Shown one piece after another: positions 7,241 through 15,657 of a DNA stretch of 64,000 nt. The position numbers were made by a program, and so were the translations under genes. Where the stretch lies: the NCBI GenBank assembly GCA_027338645.1, contig DAHWSH010000011.1, forward strand, positions 186,001-250,000, read 5' to 3'. This DNA comes from JAJZIH01 sp021785265. Its GTDB lineage: Bacteria; Pseudomonadota; Gammaproteobacteria; JAKAQQ01. Each line of letters opens with the position of its first letter. Position 1 is the stretch's first letter. Under the pieces are notes generated by a model, which had not been told where the DNA came from, made no database searches, and was given only the letters and a program-made list of their open reading frames with translations.

Positions 7241-10200
7241 CTAGTAAATTTCAGTCCAGTAGATCTCGTCGGGGTTGGCCCGATAAATCCCGAAATTGAG
7301 GGTACCCGAGGGAGGCTGGTTATCCTGCCCCGTGCCGTTCCAGTCGTATTCGAGCCAGGTCGGGATTGTTCCGGTGGTAAGGATAAGGGGACCCGTTGCA
7401 TTGGGGGCTTTGAACCAGAGGTTGAAATTGCCGCCCTGGGGCGGCTCGTTGAAGTTTTCACCCGTCTTGCCGCTGCCGCACGATAGTCCACTCTGGTTCC
7501 TGGTCTCCCAGACGCAGGTGTCGGACGGGGTCACGGGACCCCCAGGAGTCGGCTCCGAGAGAGCAAGTGTGATTCCCGTGGTGCAGTTATCGTCAGTGGC
7601 CGCAACCCATCCGGTCGAGGGCCCGAGGTAGTATTCCGTCGTCATGGGATCGTTGAGATCCAACTCCTCGGAACCGTAGGCATTTGGAATAATCAACCGG
7701 CCTTGGCGGATGGTTGAAGCATCTCCCGTTGCAAAACCGATCGTGAAGGTAAATGGATTCTGGGGATAGGCGATCCCGTCCGTATCAATGACCGGAAAGC
7801 TGACTGTAATGTCCGACTGGAAAGGGCTGGCCACGGGCGCGGGTTTGGAGCCGTTGTCTGGTTGGGTGTAGGACAGGGGGCCCGAGAAGGTGGTGGTCAC
7901 CGACCCTGGTGCCGTGTTTGTGGTGGTGACCGGCGAATAGCCCGCAACCGTACTGTCCACCGTGACACCCAAGGTGGAAGGCGCGTTGGGATCGGAGTAT
8001 CTGGGGGTGATCGCGGGAAGCTTCCACCAGTCCGCGCCGGTTCCGTAGTTGGAATAATTCTGGGTTGTCGCACCTTGCGCATTGACCGCGGTGATGGTCA
8101 CCACGGGAGGGGTCGCATAGTTTAGGGGCTGGCCCAGGTAGCTAAAGTTGGCCCCACAGCTCGAATCGAAGGTCGGCTGATTCACGCTGACGTCGAAGTG
8201 GTCTGGGGTGAAACGGCCGACGTAACTGCTATTGGGTAGGGATCCCGTGTAGTAGCTAAAGCCGGTTGCATCCACCCCGGGGGTGTTGAGATAGTTGGTT
8301 GCTGTTGCCTCCAGGGTGACGCTACCCACCTCGCTGTACTCTAAGTCGTTGATGGTGCCGCTTCCTCCCGTGACGTTCAGGGAACCATTGCTGATGCTTC
8401 CCAAAACCCCCTGGGTGGGTAAAAAGGGCGAGACAGCCGAGATCGAGACGGGCCACGAGAAATGGCCAAGAATCAGGCTGGATGCGGTGTCTATAGCAAT
8501 CCCTGATCCCGTGGGTGCAGAACAATTGGGCGCATTGCAGGTATCCGTGGATGCCCAAGCATAGGTGGTTACCACGGCCGTGAAATTCTTGCCGGCTGCG
8601 GTGAAAACCGGATCGGTCGGGGACTGGGCCCCGGGATTGCCTTGAACACTGATGAGGAGGTCGTAGGGAATCACGGTCAGAGGAAGGCTTCCACAAGTCT
8701 GTCCATTCCCCATACACCAATTCAGGAGGTATTTGCCGACATCGGTCGTATTCAGCGTGAAATCAGCCACTCCGTTCGTGAAAGCGAGCCGAACGTTGAA
8801 GTGTCGGGGTTTATTGATCGGGAGGGGGGATACCGTTTGTGCTGGCGTTGTGTTTCCCGTGACGCCTGGTAACGCCGCACCTGTGGGCTGACTGGGATCA
8901 AGCGTGAGCCACACGGTCATCTTCTCGTGCGGGTTGTTTAACCGGGTGTTAATCCTGCAGCCGTTATAACTGGTCACCGTCATGCTTTGGGGACGGCCCG
9001 CGACCGGGATGGCAATTTCGCCTGGGGCGTTGGCCACCACGAGGGAGCCCCCACGAAAAGTAATCGGCGTCGAGGTGTTGGTGATCCCCGTACCAAAATC
9101 CTGAACCGTGACCGATACGGTTTCGGCCGTTGGATCGGACAGGTTGAGGATGATTTCGCCACCATCTGCTGGGACAAACTGATAGGTCCACTCGGGGTAA
9201 CCGGAAACGGGGTTGGTTCCGATAAACGTGAGGGTGCCATTGGCCTGATTAGGAGTGAGATTAGCGTTACCCGAGTTGGAACTCACGGTAATGGTGACGA
9301 GACCCGTGTAGCCAGGAATGACGTTACCGGCTGCATCCTCGGCAACGATGGTGACCGGGACAGACGTGGTCGAGCAGGTGCTGCCTGAAGCCGGTGCGGT
9401 GATACTGAAATGATCGAGCAGGCTGGGTTCAAAAAGGATTGCCGTGTCGTTCAGGGCAACGAGATTATTGGACTTGTTGATGTTGGTGATGTAGGGATAG
9501 TTGTAGTAATTGCTGGTGGTATCGATCACCCAGCCAATCGCCGGCAAGTTCCCGTTGGAATCGAGCGGAGGGTCGCTCGTGTTGTTTTGGTACTGGAATG
9601 TGAAGGTTCCATTGGCATAGAGAATGGCCTGGACGCTGAAAGCAGGCGGCGGGGGATCGCCGGATTGGGGCACATTGAGCCAGGTGACCACAAAATACTG
9701 GAGACCTGAGGCGGTGGTTCCGGTTCCATAAAAGACGCCGCAGCTGGGGGCCGCACAGAAGGTGTTTTCGGGAACGCCATTGAAAATAGACGGGTCACCG
9801 GGATCAAAGTCGACGCTATAGGGGATGATCGTCGTGGTCGGAGTATTGATCGTATTGCCGGTTGTTGTGGGGATCTGGATATAGGGTCCGCCAAATCCAC
9901 ACGCAATGTTATTGAACTGCAGCCGGCCATTGGCGTCAATCTGTACCTGGGTGTAGGTGGTGCCCCCATAGTCGAAACTGAATCCCAGGGGAATCTGCCA
10001 GGTGATGTCATCATCGGGAGTGGCCCCGTCATAGGTGCCCGCAGTACAGGCGTTGCCCGATGACCAGGAAGCACCCGTGGGTCCGGTGACGATCAACGTT
10101 TGTCCGGCCGTACTGATCCAGTCGAAAGTGGTCGAAACGGCGGTATAACTCACCGTCCCATGCGCAGCGGTCAGGCCGATGAGCATCGACAGGACAACGC

Positions 10201-10267
10201 CAGCCAGGATACAGGGCCATCCGTCGCCACGGAGGAAGTGAGAGGGTTCAGGAATCTTGCGGTGCAT
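7241..10267 (-). CDS. mshQ: MSHA biogenesis protein MshQ, large exported adhesin-like protein
   Basis: This is the last gene of the MSHA pilus locus. From ATG 10267 it encodes 1008 residues. The start is a signal-anchor (CILAGVVLSMLIGLTAAHG), followed by a nidogen-like domain around 90-270 and an Ig-like stretch around 290-400. A long MshQ/DUF6701-type region rich in Asn, Thr and Cys pairs ends with FNLWFKAP near the C-terminus. The frame is open for 85 more codons upstream, but those lie inside mshP and look non-coding. MshQ proteins are thought to be surface-exposed pilus components. The gene is convergent with the hydrolase gene, and 7109-7240 holds nothing I recognise. Confidence 0.85.
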   Translation of the reverse strand: MHRKIPEPSHFLRGDGWPCILAGVVLSMLIGLTAAHGTVSYTAVSTTFDWISTAGQTLIVTGPTGASWSSGNACTAGTYDGATPDDDITWQIPLGFSFDYGGTTYTQVQIDANGRLQFNNIACGFGGPYIQIPTTTGNTINTPTTTIIPYSVDFDPGDPSIFNGVPENTFCAAPSCGVFYGTGTTASGLQYFVVTWLNVPQSGDPPPPAFSVQAILYANGTFTFQYQNNTSDPPLDSNGNLPAIGWVIDTTSNYYNYPYITNINKSNNLVALNDTAILFEPSLLDHFSITAPASGSTCSTTSVPVTIVAEDAAGNVIPGYTGLVTITVSSNSGNANLTPNQANGTLTFIGTNPVSGYPEWTYQFVPADGGEIILNLSDPTAETVSVTVQDFGTGITNTSTPITFRGGSLVVANAPGEIAIPVAGRPQSMTVTSYNGCRINTRLNNPHEKMTVWLTLDPSQPTGAALPGVTGNTTPAQTVSPLPINKPRHFNVRLAFTNGVADFTLNTTDVGKYLLNWCMGNGQTCGSLPLTVIPYDLLISVQGNPGAQSPTDPVFTAAGKNFTAVVTTYAWASTDTCNAPNCSAPTGSGIAIDTASSLILGHFSWPVSISAVSPFLPTQGVLGSISNGSLNVTGGSGTINDLEYSEVGSVTLEATATNYLNTPGVDATGFSYYTGSLPNSSYVGRFTPDHFDVSVNQPTFDSSCGANFSYLGQPLNYATPPVVTITAVNAQGATTQNYSNYGTGADWWKLPAITPRYSDPNAPSTLGVTVDSTVAGYSPVTTTNTAPGSVTTTFSGPLSYTQPDNGSKPAPVASPFQSDITVSFPVIDTDGIAYPQNPFTFTIGFATGDASTIRQGRLIIPNAYGSEELDLNDPMTTEYYLGPSTGWVAATDDNCTTGITLALSEPTPGGPVTPSDTCVWETRNQSGLSCGSGKTGENFNEPPQGGNFNLWFKAPNATGPLILTTGTIPTWLEYDWNGTGQDNQPPSGTLNFGIYRANPDEIYWTEIY

Positions 10268-10703
10268 CGGTAACCGTGAACTGGATGGTTCGCTGGACAA
10301 AGTCGGGTGACTGCCCGAACGTACCGTTCGAGGCATCCGCCTGGATAACGTAGACGTTAAAGGTGGCTCCGTATTCCGTATGGGCCGTCGAAGAACAGCT
10401 GACCGTGACGGAAAACCCGGACAGCCCGTTGGCGGTGAGGGGGAGCGTCGTGGTGCCGGGGCAGCTGTGGTTTGTGACCGCCTCGTAGGCACCCCAGCCG
10501 GCACCGCTTTCGGCGGCTGCAAAAGCCCGTGCCTCGAGCAAAACCAGCGTGGGTGCAGTCTGTCCGGCTCCCGAGGTCTCGATCACCAGAGCAGCAAGTG
10601 CGCCAAGGACAACGATGATGAAGAGTGCGATCAGGATTGAAAATCCGGACTCGGTACCACCTTTCCGGCGTGCAGATTGCGTGGGGTAGAAATCAGGGTG
10701 CAT
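10248..10703 (-). CDS. mshP: MSHA minor component MshP
   Basis: The 151-residue product has a prepilin-like N-terminus: a basic leader, GFSILIALFIIVVLGALA as membrane helix, then the EARAFAAAESGAGWGAYEA segment typical of MshP/PilX-type minor pilins. A Cys pair (SCPG and VSCSS) may form a disulfide. It overlaps mshO by 11 bases and mshQ by 20, so the three genes are translationally coupled. The role in pilus assembly is from family knowledge. Confidence 0.87.
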   Translation of the reverse strand: MHPDFYPTQSARRKGGTESGFSILIALFIIVVLGALAALVIETSGAGQTAPTLVLLEARAFAAAESGAGWGAYEAVTNHSCPGTTTLPLTANGLSGFSVTVSCSSTAHTEYGATFNVYVIQADASNGTFGQSPDFVQRTIQFTVTDAPQDS

Positions 10704-11562
10704 TGAAAACCTGGACTTCGCGCAGGAGGGTTACGCTCTCCCCGTGGCTGGACAAAGTGAGCGACAGGGTCACTAGTCCAGCGCGTTCGGCGGTTCCGGG
10801 CGTGTAGGTGAACGAGCAGGCACTGACCTGGTTGGCGGCGAGCGCGCCAGCAGTTGCGCTGACGGTTTGGGTCGTGGTGATGGCATATCCACTGTCGCGA
10901 CGGAGGGTCCCTGCAGCCGGATCACAAAACCAGGAGACCGGACCGCTCACGACGTAGACCCGGTCATAGGGAGAGCGGTACTTGAACTGAAAAGCCGGAC
11001 TGATCGAGACGTGATCCTCGCTGGCACCGGCGGTAAAAGACAGCGTGGTCCCGGGTGGCGTAATGACGTTCGGGGGTCCTGCAGTATTGTCGTACGCATT
11101 GGCTCCGGTCTGGCCGGTGTTGTAAATCACGAGCGAGTCGGTACTGGTCGTGAGGGGCAGGGTCAGCCGGGTGAAGTGGCCGAGAATGTTGAAGCCCTTG
11201 GAGGGGGCATTGAAGGTGAGAATATCGGCTGGCGAGGTCACCGTGCCGCCCGGTCCGTCGCGGTAACGGGCACCGTCGGCTGTGAGGAGCAGCTCGAGAG
11301 CGATCACGCCACCGCTTTGGGTAGTCCGAATGCTGTTCGGCAGCGTGGCCCGGATGTCCCGCGTCATTTCCGTAAGCGCGGAACCAGCCTCCTCGACCAG
11401 GGCCACCCGTCTTCCGGTCTCGAAAAAAGCACGGACCGGGCCCGCAATGACGAGCCAGAGGACGGTCGAGAGAATACCCAGAATCGCAATCACCAGGACC
11501 AGCTCGATCAGGCTGAAGCCCTGGGGGGTAAAGAGTGGGGGATGTGGCCTACGCCGACGCAT
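10693..11562 (-). CDS. mshO: MSHA minor prepilin MshO
   Basis: The 289-residue protein has a class III-type prepilin signal, QGFSLIELVLVIAILGIL, with cleavage expected after the Gly and Glu at mature position 5. A PilW/PulJ-like body follows (EEAGSALTEMTRDIRATLPNS). The size and place between mshD and mshP identify MshO, a minor pseudopilin of the pilus initiation complex. The stop of mshD is seven bases before this start. Confidence 0.9.
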   Translation of the reverse strand: MRRRRPHPPLFTPQGFSLIELVLVIAILGILSTVLWLVIAGPVRAFFETGRRVALVEEAGSALTEMTRDIRATLPNSIRTTQSGGVIALELLLTADGARYRDGPGGTVTSPADILTFNAPSKGFNILGHFTRLTLPLTTSTDSLVIYNTGQTGANAYDNTAGPPNVITPPGTTLSFTAGASEDHVSISPAFQFKYRSPYDRVYVVSGPVSWFCDPAAGTLRRDSGYAITTTQTVSATAGALAANQVSACSFTYTPGTAERAGLVTLSLTLSSHGESVTLLREVQVFNAP

Positions 11563-11569
11563 TGCACAC

Positions 11570-12013
11570 CTAGAGGGGAAACCGGAAGGCAGACAAGGTG
11601 ATGTTCACGAGAGCGGCCCGGGTGACGTTGACGCTGATCAGTTTGGCGGGGGCACCGTTAACCGTTTCGTTACTGACCGTGACCTGTACGGTATAGTCGC
11701 CGAGGCCGGCGATCGGTTGCCCGAACTGGTTTTCCGCGCCCACATTCACGAGGCCATTGTAGTCGTCGATGTCGTTGTAGTCGGCTTGGGTGCAGGGAGA
11801 CGGGCAGGGCTGGTCCGTGTAGGACTTGCCCTGGACCTCCTCGAGGTAGGCCTGACCGATGGCCACCGCTTGCGTGACGGCCAGAGGATTTGCGCTCGCC
11901 CCCACGCTTTGATCGAGCGCAAGCAGGACTGCGGTCAGTGCGATCGCAATGACGACGATCGTGATGACGAGCTCGATCAGACTGAACCCGCGGGATCGAT
12001 GGAAAGGGGGCAT
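11570..12013 (-). CDS. mshD: MSHA minor prepilin MshD
   Basis: The 147-residue prepilin has a short basic leader and RGFSLIELVITIVVIAIA. The body contains AVAIGQAYLEEVQGKSY and a Cys pair (PCPSPC), typical of MshD/PulI-like minor pilins. Its ATG shares one base (12013) with the stop of mshC (TGATG), so it is probably translated by coupling to mshC. Confidence 0.9.
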   Translation of the reverse strand: MPPFHRSRGFSLIELVITIVVIAIALTAVLLALDQSVGASANPLAVTQAVAIGQAYLEEVQGKSYTDQPCPSPCTQADYNDIDDYNGLVNVGAENQFGQPIAGLGDYTVQVTVSNETVNGAPAKLISVNVTRAALVNITLSAFRFPL

Positions 12014-12486
12014 CAGGGCGAGTGCGTCACGAGTCCGGTGCCAGACTCGATCGTGAGGATCCCGCTAAAACCGCCGCCCGTGATGGTCACGGTTTCCTGG
12101 ACGGCGCTCATGCCTGAACTATTGAACAGGATTGCCTGAGTCTGAGGGCTAGTCGATTGACTGACCCCGGAAGGAAGCGTTTCCGCGTAGTGTTGCCCCG
12201 CGGCAGGATTGATGACCGGCTGACTGAAGGAACCGCTTGTGCAGGCCGGGGCCTGGTCAAGAGCGTAGCCGGTGTTGGAGAGTGCGACCGTGACGGGGCA
12301 CTCGCTCGCGATGGCCTCCCGGCGGGCAAAACCCAGGGCGGTATCCAGGGAATCGAAGTAGCCGTGGGCATTGAAGACTGTGAGGTCGAAGAGCCGGGGC
12401 AGGATGAAAAACGAAAGAATGGAAACGAGGAGGAGGACTAGGACCAGCTCGATCAGGGTGACACCCCGGATTGAAAAGGGGGTAAT
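12013..12486 (-). CDS. mshC: MSHA minor prepilin MshC, no canonical start codon
   Basis: A minus-strand frame ending at TGA 12015-12013 encodes a clear prepilin. It reads SIRGVTLIELVLVLLLVSIL, then FFILPRLFDLTVF and a GFARREAIASECPV segment, as in MshC/GspH proteins. No in-frame ATG, GTG or TTG lies before the prepilin signal. The best start is ATT at 12486, preceded at good spacing by AAGGGGG, giving leader MTPFSIRG and 157 residues. Alternatives are CTG in the CTGA overlap with the mshA stop, or a -1 frameshift in the five-G run from ATG 12503, giving MKRGVSITPFSIRG. The start region lies in the mshA-mshC hairpin. The gene itself is confident; the start is not. Confidence 0.8.
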   Translation of the reverse strand: MTPFSIRGVTLIELVLVLLLVSILSFFILPRLFDLTVFNAHGYFDSLDTALGFARREAIASECPVTVALSNTGYALDQAPACTSGSFSQPVINPAAGQHYAETLPSGVSQSTSPQTQAILFNSSGMSAVQETVTITGGGFSGILTIESGTGLVTHSP

Positions 12487-12500
12487 CGAGACCCCCTTTT
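12474..12500 (-). terminator. Perfect hairpin between mshA and mshC (attenuator/terminator)
   Basis: On the transcript strand a 10-bp perfect stem, AAAAGGGGGU paired with ACCCCCUUUU, surrounds the loop CUCGAUU. The stem ends in four U, about 57 bases after the mshA stop. It looks like a weak intrinsic terminator that lets most transcripts end after the major pilin. The stem also buries the G-rich ribosome-binding sequence and loop codon AUU that would start mshC. Confidence 0.7.
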
Positions 12501-12557
12501 CATGACGAAACGATCGCCGGGGCCGAGTTCCCGTGACTGGTTCCTCGGTGGGTCCGG

Positions 12558-12965
12558 TCAGGGTGCGGCGTCGGTGGCGATCACTTCCGCGCTGGTCGTG
12601 TTCCCGGTCGAGACCTGATTTACCGTGCAGGCTGAAGCCGTACCGACCGCAGTCGTGATCGAGCCTGTCACCGTGTACTGGGCTGCATTAAGCGGCTGTT
12701 GGAGAATGCCGGCCGGAGCGCCGGCGAGAACGGTCGCGCAGGAAGCTCCAGCGGTTGAGACCGCGCTCGGGTTTCCGGCCACAGCAGCCGCATAGTTGAT
12801 TGCGCTAGCCGATTCGATCGCGCCCGTAACCCCTTGGAGGGCGGCGGCGTCCGCTTGGGTGCTCAGGTTGACAAACTTGGGAATGGCCACTGCGGCGAGT
12901 ATCCCCAAAATGACGATGACCATGACGAGCTCGATGAGTGTGAATCCAGTCTGACCCTTTTTCAT
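12558..12965 (-). CDS. mshA: MSHA major pilin (MshA/MshB type)
   Basis: From ATG 12965 this is a 135-residue type IV pilin: leader MKKGQTG, then FTLIELVMVIVILGILAAVA with Glu5, and PKFVNLSTQADAAALQ typical of MshA/MshB. Two cysteines (GASCATV and SACTVNQ) probably form the C-terminal disulfide loop. An ATG at 13034 in the same frame would add a basic tail unlike any pilin leader. A GAGG Shine-Dalgarno lies eight bases before the chosen ATG. Only one major-type pilin gene is present, while Vibrio carries mshB and mshA. A strong promoter lies about 100 bp upstream. Confidence 0.92.
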   Translation of the reverse strand: MKKGQTGFTLIELVMVIVILGILAAVAIPKFVNLSTQADAAALQGVTGAIESASAINYAAAVAGNPSAVSTAGASCATVLAGAPAGILQQPLNAAQYTVTGSITTAVGTASACTVNQVSTGNTTSAEVIATDAAP

Positions 12966-13070
12966 TGATGCAACCTCAATTGTCGGCACGCGCTGCGCGC
13001 GAAACCTGATGTCAAGAAACCTCCCTTTTTTCAAGAGAAGTTGGATCCATCTACACGGGATGGTTTGGAG

Positions 13071-13099
13071 ATTATAGGAAAGGCATGAGGGCGTGTCCA
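13071..13099 (-). promoter_or_regulatory. Sigma70 promoter of the mshA operon
   Basis: The minus strand reads TGGACA, a 17-bp spacer, and a perfect TATAAT (13076-13071). It lies between the end of the GNAT gene and mshA, giving a leader of about 100 nt that contains a GC-rich inverted repeat (around 12986-13005). It gives pilin expression independent of the upstream mshI-F genes and the KamA operon. Confidence 0.78.
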
Positions 13100-13118
13100 G
13101 CCACTTGTCGGGGGAAGG

Positions 13119-13661
13119 CTACCGTTCGCGAAGTTCGGTGTTCCCGTGGCGGGCCGGATGGGGGGCGAGGTCCAGGCAGAAAATGAGCTGGTCGTCTCCC
13201 GGACGGTAAAAGTCAGGCAAACGGGCAACCTTCCTAAAACCGCAGCGACGGTAGAACGAGTGAGTCGGCCGATAGAGAGACCGTGCCGAGGTTTCGGCAT
13301 AAAGCTTCCGAGCTGCCACCGCCTCGAGGCAGCTCAGAACTGCCTCGAGAAGCCGTTTCCCGATTCCACGGCCCTGGGCTTCGGGGGACACCACGATCCA
13401 GTAGAGATCGTGGCTGCCTGTGGTGCCTGGAATGGGTCCATGGCAGGCGTAACCGAGCGGGGAGCCGGCTGGGTGCTCGGCCACCTCGAAAAAATAGCCG
13501 GAAGCTTCGGCACCCTGGGACAGGTGAGATTCCATGAGTTCTCGGGCAATGGCCACTTCGGCCTCGTCGAAATGGCCGGTGGCACGGACGATGTTGAGGA
13601 GTGGCCCAATATCTGCGGCCGCGAGCGAGGGGCGGATCAGGGGGGGGTCAGTCACCGGCAT
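13119..13661 (-). CDS. GNAT family N-acetyltransferase of the KamA/ATP-grasp operon
   Basis: From ATG 13661 (14-base overlap with the ATP-grasp gene before it) the product has 180 residues. The acetyl-CoA pyrophosphate-binding motif is VVSPEAQGRGIGKRLLEAV (Q/R-x-x-G-x-G/A), followed by ETSARSLYRPTHSFYRRCGF, the beta5-alpha4 region of GNATs. The acceptor is unknown. As last gene of a lysine-aminomutase/ligase operon it probably acylates an amino group of the operon's product. At 180 residues it is smaller than AblB beta-lysine acetyltransferases, so equivalence to AblB is not implied. Confidence 0.88.
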   Translation of the reverse strand: MPVTDPPLIRPSLAAADIGPLLNIVRATGHFDEAEVAIARELMESHLSQGAEASGYFFEVAEHPAGSPLGYACHGPIPGTTGSHDLYWIVVSPEAQGRGIGKRLLEAVLSCLEAVAARKLYAETSARSLYRPTHSFYRRCGFRKVARLPDFYRPGDDQLIFCLDLAPHPARHGNTELRER

Positions 13662-14658
13662 GTGGTCTCCGGTGCGAGAAGGGTTCGGCAGCCCGCTTGG
13701 CTGCCTGGTCGAGAATTTTCCCGAGGAGGTCCCTGTAGCTGATGCCACCCGCCCGGGCTGCCTGAACGAAACCGGCTTCCGGATCGAGCGTAGGATTCGG
13801 GTTGAGGTCGATAATCCAAGGTTGCCCTTGGTCATCCACACGAAAATCGATACGGGCGTATCCGGCAAGACCCAGACAATCGAAGAGGGTCTTGGCCAGA
13901 ATGGAAAGGGTTTTGAGGATTGCCCCGTCGGGTCCATCGCCCTTCGGGAAAACGCGAACCGTGCCCTGAGCAGCCGGACTTTCCAGATCCCACTTGGCCT
14001 CGTAATCGACGATCTGTGGCCGGTCGGCCGGCCAGTTCCGGAACTCAATCTCAGCCGGTGGCAAGAGCCGGACGTGCCCCTCGGCCATCTCCAGCAGGGA
14101 AAGATTGAACTCGCGACCCGGAATGAAAGCCTCGGCAAAAAACGGAGTGCCGTGACGCTGGCTTTGGGACTCGATCAGCCGCTCGGCCGCGAGCCATGAG
14201 GTCACCCGAGCGGTCGGGCCGAGACCCAGAGAGGCGTGCTGGAAACGGGCCTTGACGATGAAAACTTCTCCCGAGTCTATGGGCCCGGCCGGAGGCGAGG
14301 GCAGTCCCAAGGTATGGAGCTGGCGTTTGAGGGCCAGTTTATCGTCGGCCAAGGCGATGACGGCGGTGGGATTACCAGTGAAGGGCAGGGAAAGGCTTTC
14401 GAGCAGCGCCGGGATAGCACAGGCCAGACGATCCCTTCCGTCAAGGCCTTCGACGAGATTGAAAACAAGATCGGGAGGGGAGTCCAGGAGCCGGTTGCGG
14501 AGTCTTCCGAGATCGAGATCGGCATGGGCCACCTCACAGGACCAATCCGGGCCGGAGAGCAGCCGGGCTAGGTCATGGGCGATTCTCTGGGTTTCGGCCT
14601 CGTCGGCGGTCTGGCTGGGTCCTTGGGATGCCCCGTGGAGGATGAGCAGGCGTTGCAT
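13648..14658 (-). CDS. ATP-grasp ligase, D-Ala-D-Ala-ligase-like (second)
   Basis: The 336-residue protein has the Ddl-like order: an N-terminal domain with LVFNLVEGLDGRDR, a substrate-loop region LPFTGNP with DDKLALKRQL, a central ATP-grasp fold (VFIVKARFQHASLG, then FIPGREFNLSLLE), and a C-terminal metal-binding motif YARIDFRVDDQG/IIDLNPNPTLD. The Ddl active-site text near the C-terminus (N-x-x-P-G-x-T) is changed to NPNPTLD, so D-Ala-D-Ala is an unlikely product. It should form an amide bond between a carboxylate and an amine using ATP. It starts three bases after the first ATP-grasp gene and overlaps the GNAT gene by 14. Confidence 0.85.
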   Translation of the reverse strand: MQRLLILHGASQGPSQTADEAETQRIAHDLARLLSGPDWSCEVAHADLDLGRLRNRLLDSPPDLVFNLVEGLDGRDRLACAIPALLESLSLPFTGNPTAVIALADDKLALKRQLHTLGLPSPPAGPIDSGEVFIVKARFQHASLGLGPTARVTSWLAAERLIESQSQRHGTPFFAEAFIPGREFNLSLLEMAEGHVRLLPPAEIEFRNWPADRPQIVDYEAKWDLESPAAQGTVRVFPKGDGPDGAILKTLSILAKTLFDCLGLAGYARIDFRVDDQGQPWIIDLNPNPTLDPEAGFVQAARAGGISYRDLLGKILDQAAKRAAEPFSHRRPHAGD

Positions 14659-14661
14659 GGC

Positions 14662-15657
14662 TCAGGTGCGGCCGGAAGCATCGGCCGCAGACCGGGACAG
14701 GGCGGATTCGAGGATGGCTCCGATGAGCATCGAATACGACCACCCTTGGGCCCGGGCCAGAATAACGAGGTCCGAACGGAGGGGGTGGATCCCCGCGAGC
14801 GGATTGATTTCCAGGAAAAGGGGTCGGTCCTCGCCGTCGAGCCGGATGTCGACCCGGCTGGCATCGTCGCACTCGAGAAGACGGTGGACGGCCAAGGCCA
14901 GTGCAGCAACGGCGGGCTCTTGGCCGCTCGGGACAGGACGGTAATCGATCCGCGTGTCATACTCCTCCTTGGCCAAATATCCGTAGGCCGCCCGATCCTC
15001 AGGCGTTTTGGCATCAATTTCAAGAATACCCAGCACCCGGGCACTCTGACCGGTGCCGAGGATCCCGACTGTAAACTCGCGTCCGGGAAGGTAACGCTCG
15101 ACAAGGAGAGGGCCCGAGAAGCGGGTCCGGAGTATCCGGATCCGCTGCTCAAGTCCGGCTCGATTATCGATCCGCGAGTCGGAGTCGATCCCCATACCCG
15201 ATCCCTCGGCAGCCGGCTTCACGAAAAGGGGATAGTCGAGAGGGACCGTCTCGGGCAGTTCCTGGCCTTTCAGGACAAAAAACGGAGATGTGGGTAGCCC
15301 GGCATCCTGGACGATGCGCTTGGCATGACCTTTGTGGAGAGCTAAAGCCAGGGTGAGGGGTCCGGAAAAGGTGTAGGGAATCCCGTAGGCATCGAGCAAG
15401 GCCGGTACCTGCGATTCTCGGGCGGTTCCCCGGAGGCCCTCGGCAATGTTGAACACGAGGTCGTAACGTTCACCACGGGCCAAAGCCTCAACCAGAGCGG
15501 GGAGCGATCCGACCGCTACGACTTCGTGCCCAAACCCACTCAGGGCTTCACGGATGGCGGCCGGGGTTTCCGGACGGTCAAACTCGGCGGTCTCCTCCTC
15601 GGTATGACCGGCCGCGAGGTAGGATTCCCTGAGGTCATAGGTCAGTCCGATGCGCAT
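14662..15657 (-). CDS. ATP-grasp ligase, D-Ala-D-Ala-ligase-like (first)
   Basis: The 331-residue ATP-grasp enzyme has LVFNIAEGLRGTARES, IPYTFSGP, LPTSPFFVLK, the lysine-containing ATP-site strand PLFVKPAAEGSGMGI, VERYLPGREFTVGIL, and the metal-ligand segment VDIRLDGEDRPLFLEINPLAGIHP. It is closer to Ddl than its downstream paralogue, but NPLAGIHP replaces the usual N-x-x-P-G-x-T. The substrate therefore probably differs from D-alanine. The start overlaps the KamA gene by 16 bases. Two different ligases suggest two successive condensations, or a heteromeric enzyme. Confidence 0.86.
   Translation of the reverse strand: MRIGLTYDLRESYLAAGHTEEETAEFDRPETPAAIREALSGFGHEVVAVGSLPALVEALARGERYDLVFNIAEGLRGTARESQVPALLDAYGIPYTFSGPLTLALALHKGHAKRIVQDAGLPTSPFFVLKGQELPETVPLDYPLFVKPAAEGSGMGIDSDSRIDNRAGLEQRIRILRTRFSGPLLVERYLPGREFTVGILGTGQSARVLGILEIDAKTPEDRAAYGYLAKEEYDTRIDYRPVPSGQEPAVAALALAVHRLLECDDASRVDIRLDGEDRPLFLEINPLAGIHPLRSDLVILARAQGWSYSMLIGAILESALSRSAADASGRT

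Noticed and set aside
13648..15657. D-alanine-D-alanine ligases of cell-wall synthesis
   Set aside because: The C-terminal active-site loops differ from Ddl, the genes are paired with a radical SAM mutase and a GNAT, and no mur or fts genes are nearby.
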